DNA of 50,777 nt, taken from Megasphaera sp. MJR8396C (GTDB lineage: Bacteria > Bacillota > Negativicutes > Veillonellales > Megasphaeraceae). The stretch lies in contig NZ_KQ958147.1 in NCBI RefSeq assembly GCF_001546855.1, positions 1-50,777 of the forward strand, given 5' to 3'. Below are positions 1-9,357 of this stretch, piece by piece. A program made the position numbers and the translations under genes. A model generated the notes under the pieces. The model saw nothing but the letters and a program-made list of their open reading frames with translations. It had not been told where the DNA came from and ran no database searches. The number at the start of each line of letters is the position of its first letter. The first letter of the stretch is position 1.

Positions 1-27
1 GGGAGGATAGGAAGCCGCTGATTCAGC

Positions 28-57
28 AAAAAGCACTTCATTCGAAGTGCTTTTTTT
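28..57 (+). terminator. Intrinsic terminator of a gene left of the window
   Basis: A 7-bp stem, GCACTTC/GAAGTGC, with an ATTCG-type loop is followed by seven T residues. No coding region precedes it inside the window, so it probably ends the transcript of a gene lying to the left. Confidence 0.8.
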
Positions 58-70
58 GTATGTCAAAAAT

Positions 71-88
71 CCCGAAGCAAAGCTTCGG
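71..88. repeat. Small inverted repeat
   Basis: CCGAAGC and GCTTCGG are separated by three bases, giving a short perfect hairpin without a T tract. It lies between the upstream terminator and the gene remnant. No function is apparent. Confidence 0.5.
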
Positions 89-133
89 AGTGGGTAAGGG
101 AATCTGTAATTAGAAACATGCGACGGCTCTTAG

Positions 134-304
134 GAAAAATTACTCGGAATTACAGAATCGTTAAGGAAAACATTTTTATACATTGGTTACGCTGAGGATT
201 GTAAAATAATTTCAGTGGCAATATCCCTTGTGCGACATGCGAATATGGCCGTTAAGGCCGCAAACATCAAACTACCGGAGGGGATTATCCCTGATGGAAT
301 GGGA
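134..304 (+). pseudogene. C-terminal remnant of an unrecognised protein
   Basis: An open frame without a plausible start begins right after a TAG at 131-133 and runs 56 codons to TGA at about 302-304. It ends in the protein-like stretch IKLPEGIIPDGMGRC. It is followed at once by a strong hairpin terminator, as a real 3' end would be. I do not recognise the family. The simplest reading is the surviving C-terminus of a gene that was truncated or frameshifted. An internal in-frame ATG at about codon 37 has no good ribosome-binding site. A chance open frame cannot be excluded. Confidence 0.35.
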
Positions 305-316
305 CGCTGTTGATTA

Positions 317-354
317 AAAAAAGAAGCGCTGGCAAATGCCAACGCTTCTTTTTT
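317..354. terminator. Hairpin terminator upstream of eno
   Basis: GAAGCG-C-TGGC pairs with GCCA-A-CGCTTC across an AAAT loop. The stem is flanked by A residues on the left and T residues on the right, so it could work on both strands. It separates the remnant from the enolase transcription unit. Confidence 0.75.
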
Positions 355-453
355 ATGCAGCTTTTCCTCTGCTTTAAACAACACTTTATAGGTAATGATT
401 TTATAATAATAAAGATTCTCAAAAAGCACTATGCAAAATCATGACATGTATAG

Positions 454-459
454 TATAAT
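454..459 (+). promoter_or_regulatory. Candidate -10 box of eno
   Basis: TATAAT lies about 70 bases upstream of the enolase start in an A/T-rich stretch. No good -35 box is visible at the usual spacing, so only the -10 element is proposed. Confidence 0.4.
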
Positions 460-525
460 ATAACCAAATTAAATAGCACTATAAGAATTTACTTAATTTT
501 TTATGTATATAGAGGAGGGCTTTGA

Positions 526-2144
<1,619 letters not shown>

Positions 2145-2214
2145 AAATTCACACTCCTTTCTGTCAGTATGATACAAAAAGAGAGTGATGAAGTCAACAC
2201 TTTCTTTCGGGGTA

Positions 2215-2237
2215 GTACCTTACATAAGAGTGCCTTA
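2215..2237 (+). promoter_or_regulatory. Candidate operator: direct repeat GTRCCTTA
   Basis: GTACCTTA (2215-2222) and GTGCCTTA (2230-2237) are spaced 15 bases apart and abut the -35 box of the flavoprotein promoter. The arrangement suits binding of the divergently encoded HxlR protein. This is inferred from position and repetition only. Confidence 0.35.
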
Positions 2238-2266
2238 TTGATTGTTTGACCTTTTATCCATATAAT
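2238..2266 (+). promoter_or_regulatory. Sigma-A-type promoter of the flavoprotein gene
   Basis: TTGATT and TATAAT are separated by exactly 17 bases, ending about 54 bases before the start codon at 2320. Confidence 0.7.
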
Positions 2267-2319
2267 AATAGGAGTATCGTGTAAGTGATGCAGTGTATTA
2301 TTCGGAATAGGAGGAATGA

Positions 2320-2967
2320 ATGATGAAGGTATTAATGGTTAACGGAAGTCCCCATCTCAAAGGCTGTACGTACACGGCTTTGGAAGAAGTCGGCAAAACC
2401 CTGAAAGAAAATGGTGTCGACTATGAAATTTTCCAATTAGGGCCGCGTCCCATGCGGGACTGTATCGGCTGTAATAAGTGTCAGGGGCAGGGCTGTATCT
2501 TTAAAGATGATAATGACGACGCCGTCAATCGCTTTTTGGAAAAGGCCAAAGAAGCCGATGGTTTCGTCTTCGGTTCTCCCGTCTATTATGCCCATCCCAG
2601 CGGCCAGATCTTATCGTTCCTGAACCGAGTATTTTACTCGTCAGCTGTCGGTGAACTCTATCCGGTCTTTGCCGGCAAACCGGGTGCCGCCATCGTTTCG
2701 GCCCGCCGCGGCGGCACAACGGCAGCTATCGACGTTTTGAACAAATACTTTGGCATCGCCAGCATGCCAATCGTTCCTTCGACGTATTGGAACATGGTCC
2801 ACGGCATGTCGCCCGATGAAGTGCGCAAGGACTTAGAAGGCCTTCAAACGATGCGCAACGTCGGCCGTAATCTGGCTTGGATGCTGAAAGGCTTTGCGAA
2901 GCAAGAGGCAGAAAGTGTTTTTGCCGACCATGTTGAAACAGAATATAGAACGGACTTTAATCACTAA
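2320..2967 (+). CDS. Iron-sulfur flavoprotein / NAD(P)H-dependent FMN reductase-like protein
   Basis: A 215-residue flavodoxin-fold protein. The FMN phosphate loop is the N-terminal NGSPHLKGCTYTA stretch. The GSPVYYAHPSGQ segment (about residues 92-103) forms the second flavin contact. Between them Cys48, Cys51, Cys54 and Cys59 form a compact C-x2-C-x2-C-x4-C motif typical of archaeal and clostridial iron-sulfur flavoproteins that bind a [4Fe-4S] cluster. The likely role is electron transfer or reduction of quinones or other oxidants; the substrate is unknown. ATG 2320 follows AGGAGG by five bases; ATG 2323 is an equal alternative. The divergent HxlR gene suggests control by electrophilic or oxidative stress. 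Confidence 0.88.
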   Translation: MMKVLMVNGSPHLKGCTYTALEEVGKTLKENGVDYEIFQLGPRPMRDCIGCNKCQGQGCIFKDDNDDAVNRFLEKAKEADGFVFGSPVYYAHPSGQILSFLNRVFYSSAVGELYPVFAGKPGAAIVSARRGGTTAAIDVLNKYFGIASMPIVPSTYWNMVHGMSPDEVRKDLEGLQTMRNVGRNLAWMLKGFAKQEAESVFADHVETEYRTDFNH

Positions 2968-3023
2968 GATTTTTCGATGAGCCGGATAGTGGCTCGTGAG
3001 TGACGGAGCTTACAGCTTTGCAC

Positions 3024-3073
3024 AAAAAAAGGTTGCCGTGTCAAGGAATTGTCCTTGCACGGCAACCTTTTTG
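3024..3073. terminator. Strong bidirectional terminator
   Basis: A long stem, GGTTGCCGTG with CAAGG against CCTTG with CACGGCAACC, has A residues before it and T residues after. It lies between the convergent flavoprotein and permease genes and can end both transcripts. Confidence 0.85.
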
Positions 3074-3100
3074 TGATGATACTGACTTAATTCAGACTAT

Positions 3101-3152
3101 TTTTGTATCACTTTACTAGATTAAAGAAAGGAGATAAAAGAGTGATACAAAA
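3101..3152. repeat. Perfect 12-bp inverted repeat in the permease 3' region
   Basis: TTTTGTATCACT (3101-3112) and AGTGATACAAAA (3141-3152) are exact inverted copies separated by 28 bases. The pair sits just after the permease stop codon on the minus strand. The stem is A/T-rich and lacks a usual terminator profile. Confidence 0.5.
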
Positions 3153-3198
3153 TATCTGATTCCCAGGGGGGAGCCAAAACTTAACTTAATGTACGTAC

Positions 3199-4578
3199 TT
3201 ATTGTTTGTTGAGAAGGCTGTGGCTGCGGCTGTAAGCGTAGTAAATGATCAAGCCGAGAACGAGCCAGCCAATGAAGAGCATGTGTGTCAACGGTGATAA
3301 TTCATAGATAAGGTAGAAGCAGACGATAACGCCGATGGGGGCAATGATCGGAAGAATCGGGCAACGGAATTTCCGCGTGATTTCCGGATGGTTGCGGCGC
3401 ATAGCGACGATACCGATGAAGTTAATCAAGAAAACTGCCAGCGTACCGGTGTTGGATAATTCAACGATATGCATCAAGGGGACGAAGCCGGAGATGATAG
3501 CGATGATGATGGAACCAACGATGGTAATCAAATACGGGGTATGGTACGTATCATGAATCTTGCAGAGATGCTGCGGCAGGAGGCCGTCGCGGGAAACTGC
3601 AAAGAAGATACGGGACTGGCCAAAGAGGTACACGATCAGGGTCGTAATGATACCGGCCAAGACGCCGACAGCGATGAGGTTGGCAAGATCAGGCCAGCCG
3701 AGGAGACGCAGTGCATAGGCAACCGGTTCCGGTGTATCGAGCTGGGTGTAGTTAACCGCTGCAGTCAGCGCCAGGGAAACGGCGATGTACAGGGCCATAC
3801 AAATGGCGATAGAAGAAATGATCCCAATCGGAAGGTCACGGGACGGATTCTTACATTCTTCAGCCGAAGTAGCAACGGCGTCGAAGCCCATGTACGAGAA
3901 GAAAACAATCGATGCGCCGCTGAAGATGCCGCGGACGCCGAACGGTGCGAACGGGTTAAGGTTATCGGGATTGGCATGGGGAGCCGCCGTTACGACGAAG
4001 GCTATGATGGCTGCCAATGCGACGAGGATGAGTGCAAAGTTTAATTTTGCACTTTGCTTGGTGCCGCGGATGAGTACCGAGCAGAGTAAAAGGATGATAA
4101 TAATGGATGGCAGATTGACGATCCCGCCTTCGGCCGGTGTCTTGAGCAGATAGTCAGGAATGACGAATCCGAGTGATGCACTCATGCCGGATAGGTAGCC
4201 TGAGAACCCGACGGCAACGGCACTGGCGGTAACGGTATATGCCAGAATTAATGACCAGCCGCATAAGAAGGCCATCCCTTCACCCAAGGAAGCAAAGGTA
4301 TAGGAATAAACACTGCCTGAAGCAGGGATGAAGGATGAAAATTCACTATACGTCAAGCCTACGAGAATACAGAGGAAACCAGCGATGACAAAGGATAAAG
4401 CAACGCCAGGCCCCGCATAGCGGGCTGCGGCAATACCTGTCAAGACAAAGACCCCGGCCCCGATGATACCGCCAACACCTAGGAAGGTGAGGTCCATGAC
4501 GCTAAGATTCTTACTTAGCTTAGAGCTGCTTGCATCTTCTTGCAATTGGGATACGGACTTCGTTCGAAAAAATGACAT
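3199..4578 (-). CDS. APC-superfamily amino-acid permease
   Basis: A 459-residue inner-membrane transporter with about twelve hydrophobic segments. After a 30-residue cytoplasmic lead comes GVGGIIGAGVFVLTGIAA, the unwound first helix of APC carriers, which forms the substrate site. SGSVYSYTFASLGE (helix 3), FFSYMGFDAVATSAEE (helix 6) and a short basic C-terminus fit the cationic amino-acid transporter/YfnA branch. The likely reaction is proton-coupled amino-acid uptake; the substrate cannot be read from sequence. The ATG at 4578 is preceded by AAAGGATG. The gene stands alone, convergent with the flavoprotein gene and divergent from the metallochaperone gene. Confidence 0.92.
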   Translation of the reverse strand: MSFFRTKSVSQLQEDASSSKLSKNLSVMDLTFLGVGGIIGAGVFVLTGIAAARYAGPGVALSFVIAGFLCILVGLTYSEFSSFIPASGSVYSYTFASLGEGMAFLCGWSLILAYTVTASAVAVGFSGYLSGMSASLGFVIPDYLLKTPAEGGIVNLPSIIIILLLCSVLIRGTKQSAKLNFALILVALAAIIAFVVTAAPHANPDNLNPFAPFGVRGIFSGASIVFFSYMGFDAVATSAEECKNPSRDLPIGIISSIAICMALYIAVSLALTAAVNYTQLDTPEPVAYALRLLGWPDLANLIAVGVLAGIITTLIVYLFGQSRIFFAVSRDGLLPQHLCKIHDTYHTPYLITIVGSIIIAIISGFVPLMHIVELSNTGTLAVFLINFIGIVAMRRNHPEITRKFRCPILPIIAPIGVIVCFYLIYELSPLTHMLFIGWLVLGLIIYYAYSRSHSLLNKQ

Positions 4579-4798
4579 ACACTCACATCCTTTTTTAATA
4601 AAAATAACAAAAACATTTAATAAGATAAAGTTTTAGCTGCCTTCATTTTACTATGATTTATAGGTATCGTCAACATAATTTTTATATATAGCATAGTGTA
4701 TACAGTATCCACCTTGTCAGAAAAGCCAGAACGACTTATAATATTGATGATGAGAATTTATTTCTTTTGTGTAAAACATAGAGGGGGATGCGAATATC

Positions 4799-5071
4799 AT
4801 GGGGTTTTTTAGCCATTTATTTCATCAAGATCAGGTAGAGGGAACGAAAAAGTATGTCGCTATTTCAGGTATGGTCTGCCAAAACTGCGTAAAACACGTA
4901 ACCGAAGCCCTTAAAGACGTTGATGGAATTGAAAAAGTAAAAGTGGATTTGATGCGCGGTCAAGCTGAACTTATCGTCCGCGATGATGTCAGTGATGATA
5001 CAATTTTGAAAACAATTGTTAACGCCGGCTATACCGCAACGGAAGTTTCTTTGGTGCCAAAATCGAATTAA
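4799..5071 (+). CDS. Heavy-metal-associated (HMA) domain protein, CopZ-like
   Basis: A 90-residue protein made of one HMA ferredoxin-like fold. The metal site GMVCQNC (Cys27, Cys30) is intact, followed by VKHVTEALKDVDGIEKV and the usual hydrophobic C-terminal strand with AGYTA. A 16-residue N-terminal extension rich in Phe and His (MGFFSHLFHQ) precedes the domain and is not standard for CopZ. The likely role is binding and delivery of Cu(I) or another soft metal in the cytoplasm. No P-type ATPase or CsoR regulator lies beside it, so the partner is elsewhere or the gene acts alone. GAGGGGGA serves as the ribosome-binding site. Confidence 0.88.
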   Translation: MGFFSHLFHQDQVEGTKKYVAISGMVCQNCVKHVTEALKDVDGIEKVKVDLMRGQAELIVRDDVSDDTILKTIVNAGYTATEVSLVPKSN

Positions 5072-5133
5072 TCGGCAAATCCGTCATACATGAGATTAAA
5101 AGTATATAACGGATTGTAATTGAATATTGATGC

Positions 5134-5165
5134 CTTTATAGATAAAGAAAACTTCTTCTATAAAG
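5134..5165. repeat. Inverted repeat between copZ-like and ferredoxin genes
   Basis: CTTTATAGA and TCTATAAAG form a 9-bp stem with a 14-base loop, followed by a T-rich stretch. It may be a weak terminator of the metallochaperone transcript. Confidence 0.4.
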
Positions 5166-5303
5166 TTTGTCAATTTGTCTTTTTTTGTTGTAAATGCAAC
5201 CGCTCTTTTGCCGGGCGACGGGTATACTATAAGCACAGTAAGGATTACCTTACCCGTCCAAGTATTTCGAATCGCAATGATTCGGACAAAGGAGTGATTT
5301 GTT

Positions 5304-5489
5304 ATGAAATACAAAGTAAATGACACCTGTATTGCTTGTGGCCTCTGCGCCGGAACTTGTCCCGAAGTTTTTCGCATGAACGATGAAACGGGTATGGCCG
5401 AAGCCTATGCTGAAGCAACAGAAGCTACCAATGAATCGGCTCAGGACGCTATGAATTCCTGCCCGGCCGGTGCCATTGAAGAAGCCTGA
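5304..5489 (+). CDS. Single-cluster [4Fe-4S] ferredoxin
   Basis: A 61-residue acidic ferredoxin for low-potential electron transfer in the cytoplasm. Cys9, Cys12, Cys15 and Cys53 (in NSCPAGAI) make the C-x2-C-x2-C...CP set that binds one [4Fe-4S] cluster. Cys19 in GTCPEVF is extra; in Thermotoga-type ferredoxins the equivalent residue forms a disulfide, but no partner cysteine is present here. ATG follows AAAGGAGTG. The gene is monocistronic with its own terminator. A partner such as the pyruvate:ferredoxin oxidoreductase at 30.9 kb is plausible but unproven. Confidence 0.95.
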   Translation: MKYKVNDTCIACGLCAGTCPEVFRMNDETGMAEAYAEATEATNESAQDAMNSCPAGAIEEA

Positions 5490-5533
5490 TTCCGTTTTTT
5501 TGATCCATCTCAATTACTTGTTTGTCGTTTAAA

Positions 5534-5575
5534 GCAAACGCCTTGTCGGAGTGATTCCCGGCAGGGCGTTTTTTG
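5534..5575 (+). terminator. Ferredoxin terminator
   Basis: AACGCC-TTGTCGG pairs imperfectly with CCGGCAGGGCGTT and runs into TTTTTT. Confidence 0.8.
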
Positions 5576-5719
5576 TCGTAAGGATTAGCGGTCGCCATTT
5601 CGACTTTTTCTTCTCTACAAAATAAGATATGGTATAATGTATATATACTATATATAGGGATATAGGGCGCCGCCTTTTTGTTATTTCTAGCCATCGGCGC
5701 TTTACAGGAGGTGTTCATC

Positions 5720-6076
5720 ATGACGGAGCGACAGGCGTTTACGGCACAATTACAATTGTTACAGCAGGCAGAGCAGCAAGACTTGTCGAATCTTTTCGTC
5801 CTCCACGGTATCGTCCATCTATACCAGGGCGTATTTGATTTGGGACTGACCGTCTTTCGTGATGCCCTAAAGCGTGATGGCTTCGGCATGTCTGCCATGG
5901 GTTCACCGAAGGAGATCATCGCTGAGGCGTATGAGCAGTATCTCTTTGTGGATGAGTCGATATGGCTGGCCATGCTGCGCGAACGATACGGCAGTGACGA
6001 CTCCCTCGATGTCCGGGTTCGACGTATTTTAGATGCTTACGTACCGGCTTTGACACTGCTGCAAGAGGAGTTGTAA
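5720..6076 (+). CDS. HI0074-family HEPN protein (MNT partner), degenerate active motif
   Basis: A 118-residue all-helical protein. The pattern matches the HI0074 family, the HEPN half of MNT-HEPN toxin-antitoxin pairs ('nucleotidyltransferase substrate-binding protein'): a Phe-rich helix at 40-50, then SPKEIIAEAYEQYLF with a following WLAMLRERY (about residues 62-90), then a C-terminal helix ending Y..AL.LLQ. Active members have an R-x4-6-H motif, usually DRN..SH. Here the position reads R89-Y-G-S-D-D with no histidine nearby. No nucleotidyltransferase gene adjoins it. I start at 5720, after AGGAGGTG; an upstream in-frame ATG at 5678 has no such site. Family assignment is by recall, without a search. 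Confidence 0.65.
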   Translation: MTERQAFTAQLQLLQQAEQQDLSNLFVLHGIVHLYQGVFDLGLTVFRDALKRDGFGMSAMGSPKEIIAEAYEQYLFVDESIWLAMLRERYGSDDSLDVRVRRILDAYVPALTLLQEEL

Positions 6077-6152
6077 TCTTTTTACCGGTTTCATGGGAAA
6101 ACTTCAGATGTCGGTATTGACGAATCGATGAAAAGATGATATCATTACAAAA

Positions 6153-6184
6153 GTTAGGCGTCCACCAACGCCTGGCTTTTTTAA
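6153..6184 (+). terminator. Terminator before rpmG
   Basis: AGGCGT and ACGCCT flank a six-base loop, followed by GGC and TTTTTT. It closes the HEPN transcription unit. Confidence 0.7.
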
Positions 6185-6201
6185 GTTACAGAAAAATTTC
6201 C

Positions 6202-6231
6202 TTGACTTAGGCGTAGCTGTTGTGATACATT
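6202..6231 (+). promoter_or_regulatory. Candidate promoter of rpmG-secE-nusG
   Basis: TTGACT and TACATT are 18 bases apart, about 58 bases before rpmG. An overlapping choice for the -10 box, GATACA, would give 16 bases. Confidence 0.55.
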
Positions 6232-6289
6232 ATAAAGGCAGTCTTACGTACAACTAGGCTTGTGACTATTTTTAAGAGAGGTGTAAGGA

Positions 6290-6439
6290 ATGCGTACAGC
6301 TATCACTTTGGCATGCACAGAATGCAAACAGCGCAACTACCGGACGAACAAAAATAAGAAGAATAATCCGGATCGTTTGGAACTGAAAAAATACTGCCCG
6401 TTCTGCAAAAAAGAAACATTACACAAAGAAACGAAATAA
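6290..6439 (+). CDS. rpmG: 50S ribosomal protein L33
   Basis: A 49-residue protein: [12 protein letters not shown] at the start and [10 protein letters not shown] near the end. Cys9, Cys12, Cys36 and Cys39 form the two CxxC pairs of the zinc-binding form of L33. It binds the large ribosomal subunit near the E site. The ATG follows GTAAGGA. It heads the rpmG-secE-nusG cluster, the usual order in Firmicutes. Confidence 0.96.
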   Translation: MRTAITLACTECKQRNYRTNKNKKNNPDRLELKKYCPFCKKETLHKETK

Positions 6440-6486
6440 TTGATTGAATAAGATTGTGCTAATCTTATTTGGATGTGAGAGGTTAT

Positions 6487-6720
6487 ATGGCACTTTCAGC
6501 TAAAAAAGCAGCACAAAAGAATAAGAAGAAGAACCCGGGCAAGTCATTTTTATCTGGCGTAAAGGTAGAAATGAAGAAGGTCATCTGGCCGACAAAAAGG
6601 GAATTGATTAACTACACGGTTATGGTCATTGTTGCTACCATCGTCGTCATGATAATCATTGGTGTGGCTGACGGCGCGTTCTCGCAGCTGTTTAAGTTAT
6701 TCCAGCTTGCTGTCGGATAG
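6487..6720 (+). CDS. secE: Preprotein translocase subunit SecE
   Basis: A 77-residue short-form SecE with one transmembrane helix, the clamp around SecY in the Sec channel. A Lys-rich N-terminus leads to the amphipathic helix with VEMKKVIWPTKRELINYT, the SecE signature, then a single hydrophobic span of about 20 residues. I start at ATG 6487, preceded by GTGAGAGG; the in-frame ATG at 6469 has no ribosome-binding site. The stop codon lies within the nusG ribosome-binding site, so the two genes are probably co-translated. Confidence 0.95.
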   Translation: MALSAKKAAQKNKKKNPGKSFLSGVKVEMKKVIWPTKRELINYTVMVIVATIVVMIIIGVADGAFSQLFKLFQLAVG

Positions 6721-6735
6721 GAGGGCTGTGCTTAA

Positions 6736-7275
6736 ATGGAAGCAGATATGAAATGGTATGTCATCCATACGTATTCCGGTTATGAAAATAAAGTACTGCA
6801 AACGCTGGAACAGAAGGTCAAGTCCATGGGTTTGGAAAACGTCATTAACCGAATCCTCATTCCTATGGAAGACGAAATTGACGTAAAGGACGGGAAAAAA
6901 CGGACCGTTAAACGGAAAGTATTCCCGGGCTATGTCCTGATTGAAATGGAAGTCAATGACCGTTCCTGGTATGTCGTCCGCAATACTCCCGGTGTTACCG
7001 GTTTTGTCGGGTCGGCTACGAAACCTATTCCCTTGGAACCTAAGGAAGTTGAAAGAATCCTGGGTAAACAGGAAGTAGAAAGCGAACCGAAAACGCACAT
7101 TTCTGTCGAAGTTGGCGAAGAAGTGCGCATTACTGAAGGGCCTTTTGAAAATTGTATCGCCGTCGTCACGGAGGTCAATGAAGAAAAAGGTACCGTTAAA
7201 GGCCTCGTAAATATGTTTGGCCGTGAAACTCCAGTAGAAGTCGACTATTCTCAAATCGAGAAGGGTCTGGAATAA
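6736..7275 (+). CDS. nusG: Transcription termination/antitermination factor NusG
   Basis: A 179-residue protein with the N-terminal NGN domain (KWYVIHTYSGYENKV, then PGYVLIEM and the conserved TPGVTGFVG) that contacts RNA polymerase. A short linker leads to the C-terminal KOW domain (VGEEVRITEGPFENC onward) that binds NusE or Rho. AGGAGGG precedes the ATG. It is placed between secE and rplK, the canonical order. Confidence 0.97.
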   Translation: MEADMKWYVIHTYSGYENKVLQTLEQKVKSMGLENVINRILIPMEDEIDVKDGKKRTVKRKVFPGYVLIEMEVNDRSWYVVRNTPGVTGFVGSATKPIPLEPKEVERILGKQEVESEPKTHISVEVGEEVRITEGPFENCIAVVTEVNEEKGTVKGLVNMFGRETPVEVDYSQIEKGLE

Positions 7276-7279
7276 ATAC

Positions 7280-7364
7280 TTCTAATGCGGCTTTCTGCCG
7301 CGAGTGGGAGAATCGTTACGATTCGTTTGACCACATCTTGTAATGTAAGGAGGTGTAACTCACC
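7280..7364 (+). promoter_or_regulatory. rplK leader, possible L1-binding element
   Basis: The gap holds a GCGG/CCGC hairpin, then GTGGGAG and later CCACAT, a short complementary pair, before the AAGGAGG ribosome-binding site. A similar arrangement recurs before rplA. In many bacteria L1 represses the L11-L1 mRNA by binding such a leader; that this one does so is inferred. Confidence 0.4.
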
Positions 7365-7790
7365 ATGGCAAAAAAAGTAGCAAGAATGGTAAAACTCCAG
7401 TGTGAAGCTGGTAAAGCAACTCCGGCGCCTCCGATTGGCCCTGCATTAGGCCAGGCTGGTGTCAACATCATGGCATTCGTAAAGGAATTTAATGAACGTA
7501 CAGCTAAACAGGCTGGTTTCATTATCCCTGTCGAAATTACCGTCTATGAAGACCGTTCCTTCACTTTCATTACGAAAACCCCGCCTGCTGCCGTCTTATT
7601 GAAGAAAGCAGCTGGTCTGGACAAAGCTTCGGGTGAACCGAACAAGAAAAAAGTAGCTAAATTGAGCCGCGACAAAGTCCGCGAAATCGCAACGACTAAA
7701 ATGCCGGACCTCAACGCTAACGACGTTGAAGCTGCTATGAAAATGATTGAAGGTTCCGCTCGCAGCATGGGTATCGACATCGTCGACTAA
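7365..7790 (+). CDS. rplK: 50S ribosomal protein L11
   Basis: A 141-residue protein of standard length. The N-terminal domain has [20 protein letters not shown], the conserved proline-rich segment that is the thiostrepton-binding region. The C-terminal RNA-binding domain has the usual [19 protein letters not shown] and SMGI. It forms the GTPase-associated centre with the L10-L12 stalk encoded just downstream. The ATG follows AAGGAGGTG. Confidence 0.98.
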   Translation: MAKKVARMVKLQCEAGKATPAPPIGPALGQAGVNIMAFVKEFNERTAKQAGFIIPVEITVYEDRSFTFITKTPPAAVLLKKAAGLDKASGEPNKKKVAKLSRDKVREIATTKMPDLNANDVEAAMKMIEGSARSMGIDIVD

Positions 7791-7846
7791 TCGACTGTCT
7801 GCCCGTGGAAGGGGTAACCCGCTAAACCACATAAGGAGGAAGAAAC
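7791..7846 (+). promoter_or_regulatory. rplK-rplA spacer with repeated leader motif
   Basis: The 56-base spacer contains CCGTGG...GGGGTAACCC...AACCACA before AAGGAGG, resembling the element before rplK. It may be a second L1 contact or simply a conserved ribosome-binding context. Confidence 0.3.
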
Positions 7847-8563
7847 ATGGCAAAAGTAGGCAAGAAATATGCCGAAGCTGCAAAACTGTTCGATAAACAG
7901 AAACAGTATGATGTTGCAGAAGCAATTGACATCTTGAAAAAGATGGATACAGCCAAATTCGACGAAACCGTTGAATTGTCTGTTAACCTTAACGTAGATC
8001 CGAAATACGCCGATCAGCAGGTCCGCGGCGCCTTGGTACTGCCTCATGGCACTGGTAAATCCAAGACTGTCCTCGTATTTGCACAGGGCGATAAAGAAAA
8101 AGAAGCTTTAGCTGCTGGCGCTGACTTCGTCGGTGCTGATGATCTTGTTGAAAAGATCCAGGGTGGCTGGCTCGAATTCGACGTAGCAATCGCTACTCCG
8201 AATATGATGGGTAAAGTCGGTCGTCTCGGTAAAATCCTCGGTCCTAAAGGCCTCATGCCTAACCCGAAGGTTGGTACTGTTACGATGGACGTTGCAAAAG
8301 CTGTTAGCGAAAGCAAAGCTGGTAAGGTTGAATACCGCACGGATAAAGCCGGCAATATTCACTCCGCAATCGGCAAAAAGTCTTTCGATGCAGATAAATT
8401 GATTGATAACTTGACGGCTTTGGTTGATACGCTTATCAAAGTAAAACCGTCGGGTGCAAAAGGCCAGTACATTAAGTCCGTCACGGTTAGCTCCACGATG
8501 GGCCCTGGCATCCACATCAATCAGTTCAGCATTAAAGGTGCTGCCAAGAAAGAAGAAAATTAA
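7847..8563 (+). CDS. rplA: 50S ribosomal protein L1
   Basis: A 238-residue protein, slightly above the usual 230. It builds the mobile L1 stalk at the E site and often represses its own operon. Conserved parts include [21 protein letters not shown] near residue 38, LPHGTGK, the [20 protein letters not shown] stretch around residue 120 and the C-terminal [10 protein letters not shown]. The ATG follows AAGGAGGAA. Confidence 0.98.
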   Translation: MAKVGKKYAEAAKLFDKQKQYDVAEAIDILKKMDTAKFDETVELSVNLNVDPKYADQQVRGALVLPHGTGKSKTVLVFAQGDKEKEALAAGADFVGADDLVEKIQGGWLEFDVAIATPNMMGKVGRLGKILGPKGLMPNPKVGTVTMDVAKAVSESKAGKVEYRTDKAGNIHSAIGKKSFDADKLIDNLTALVDTLIKVKPSGAKGQYIKSVTVSSTMGPGIHINQFSIKGAAKKEEN

Positions 8564-8571
8564 TATCTCTC

Positions 8572-8692
8572 TTAGCTGTAGACTGAAGGTATGTATAATG
8601 GACACTATGTCCGCCATCTGAGGCTATGAAACTAGCAGATATCTGACTTTGACTAGTTCGGCCTCGTGGTTTGTCCATGAGGCCGTTTTTGA
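8572..8692 (+). ncRNA. Ribosomal protein L10 leader with attenuator
   Basis: The rplA-rplJ gap contains GACTGAAGGT, a hairpin region with TGGACACTATGTCC, CATCTGAGGC and then a terminator-like stem GGCCTC/GAGGCC with a T tract at about 8661-8690. This order matches the known L10 leader, where the L10-(L12)4 complex binds the mRNA to shut down rplJL. The trailing terminator suggests control by premature termination. Assigned from layout and partial motif memory. Confidence 0.75.
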
Positions 8693-8738
8693 TTGCTAAG
8701 ACGATATAAATCCTAATTCAAGGAGGTGTATCAAACTC

Positions 8739-9296
8739 ATGTCCACATTTGCAAATCATCCGGTTTCCCCGGCAAAAGCCGCGGTTGTCGAAGAAATGAA
8801 GGAAAAAATGCAGTCCGCTCAGGGCGCTGTTTTCGTTGGTTTCACCGGCCTTACCGTTGCTGATGTCACGAAACTTCGCCGTAAGTTCCGCGAAGGCGGT
8901 GTCGATTACAAAGTTATCAAAAATACTTTGACTCGCATTGCTGCAGACGAACTCGGCTACCATGCATTGGATGCAGTTCTTGAAGGCCCGACGGCTATCG
9001 CTTATTCTACGGAAGACGCTGTAGCTCCGGCTAAAATCCTGAAAGAATTCATCAAAGAAACAAAGACGGAAGCCTTGTCTGTAAAAGCAGGCATCGTCGA
9101 CGGCCAGGTTATTGATGCCGCAGCTGTTGATGCTTTGGCAAGCTTGCCGAGCCGCGAAGAACTCCTCGCGAAATTGGTTGGCAGCATGCAGGCTCCAATC
9201 TCTGGCTTCGTCAACGTACTCCAGGGCAATATTCGCAACATGGTTTATGTGCTTGACGCTGTACGCGCTAAGAAAGCAGAACAAGAAACTGCTTAA
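8739..9296 (+). CDS. rplJ: 50S ribosomal protein L10
   Basis: A 185-residue protein that anchors L7/L12 dimers on the ribosomal stalk. The N-terminal rRNA-binding region has the family features GAVFVGFTGLTVADVTKLR and VIKNTLTRIA. The long C-terminal helix (residues about 150-180) binds the L12 dimers. ATG follows AAGGAGGTG. It is cotranscribed with rplL and preceded by its own leader. Confidence 0.98.
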   Translation: MSTFANHPVSPAKAAVVEEMKEKMQSAQGAVFVGFTGLTVADVTKLRRKFREGGVDYKVIKNTLTRIAADELGYHALDAVLEGPTAIAYSTEDAVAPAKILKEFIKETKTEALSVKAGIVDGQVIDAAAVDALASLPSREELLAKLVGSMQAPISGFVNVLQGNIRNMVYVLDAVRAKKAEQETA

Positions 9297-9357
9297 TTTA
9301 GCTTACTATAACTAATAAAAACAAACTTGAAAACTGATACTATGGAGGTATTTCAAA

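Noticed and set aside
3469-4044. A 191-codon frame opposite the amino-acid permease
   Set aside because: Antisense shadow of a clear membrane-protein gene; charge-rich, low-complexity translation.
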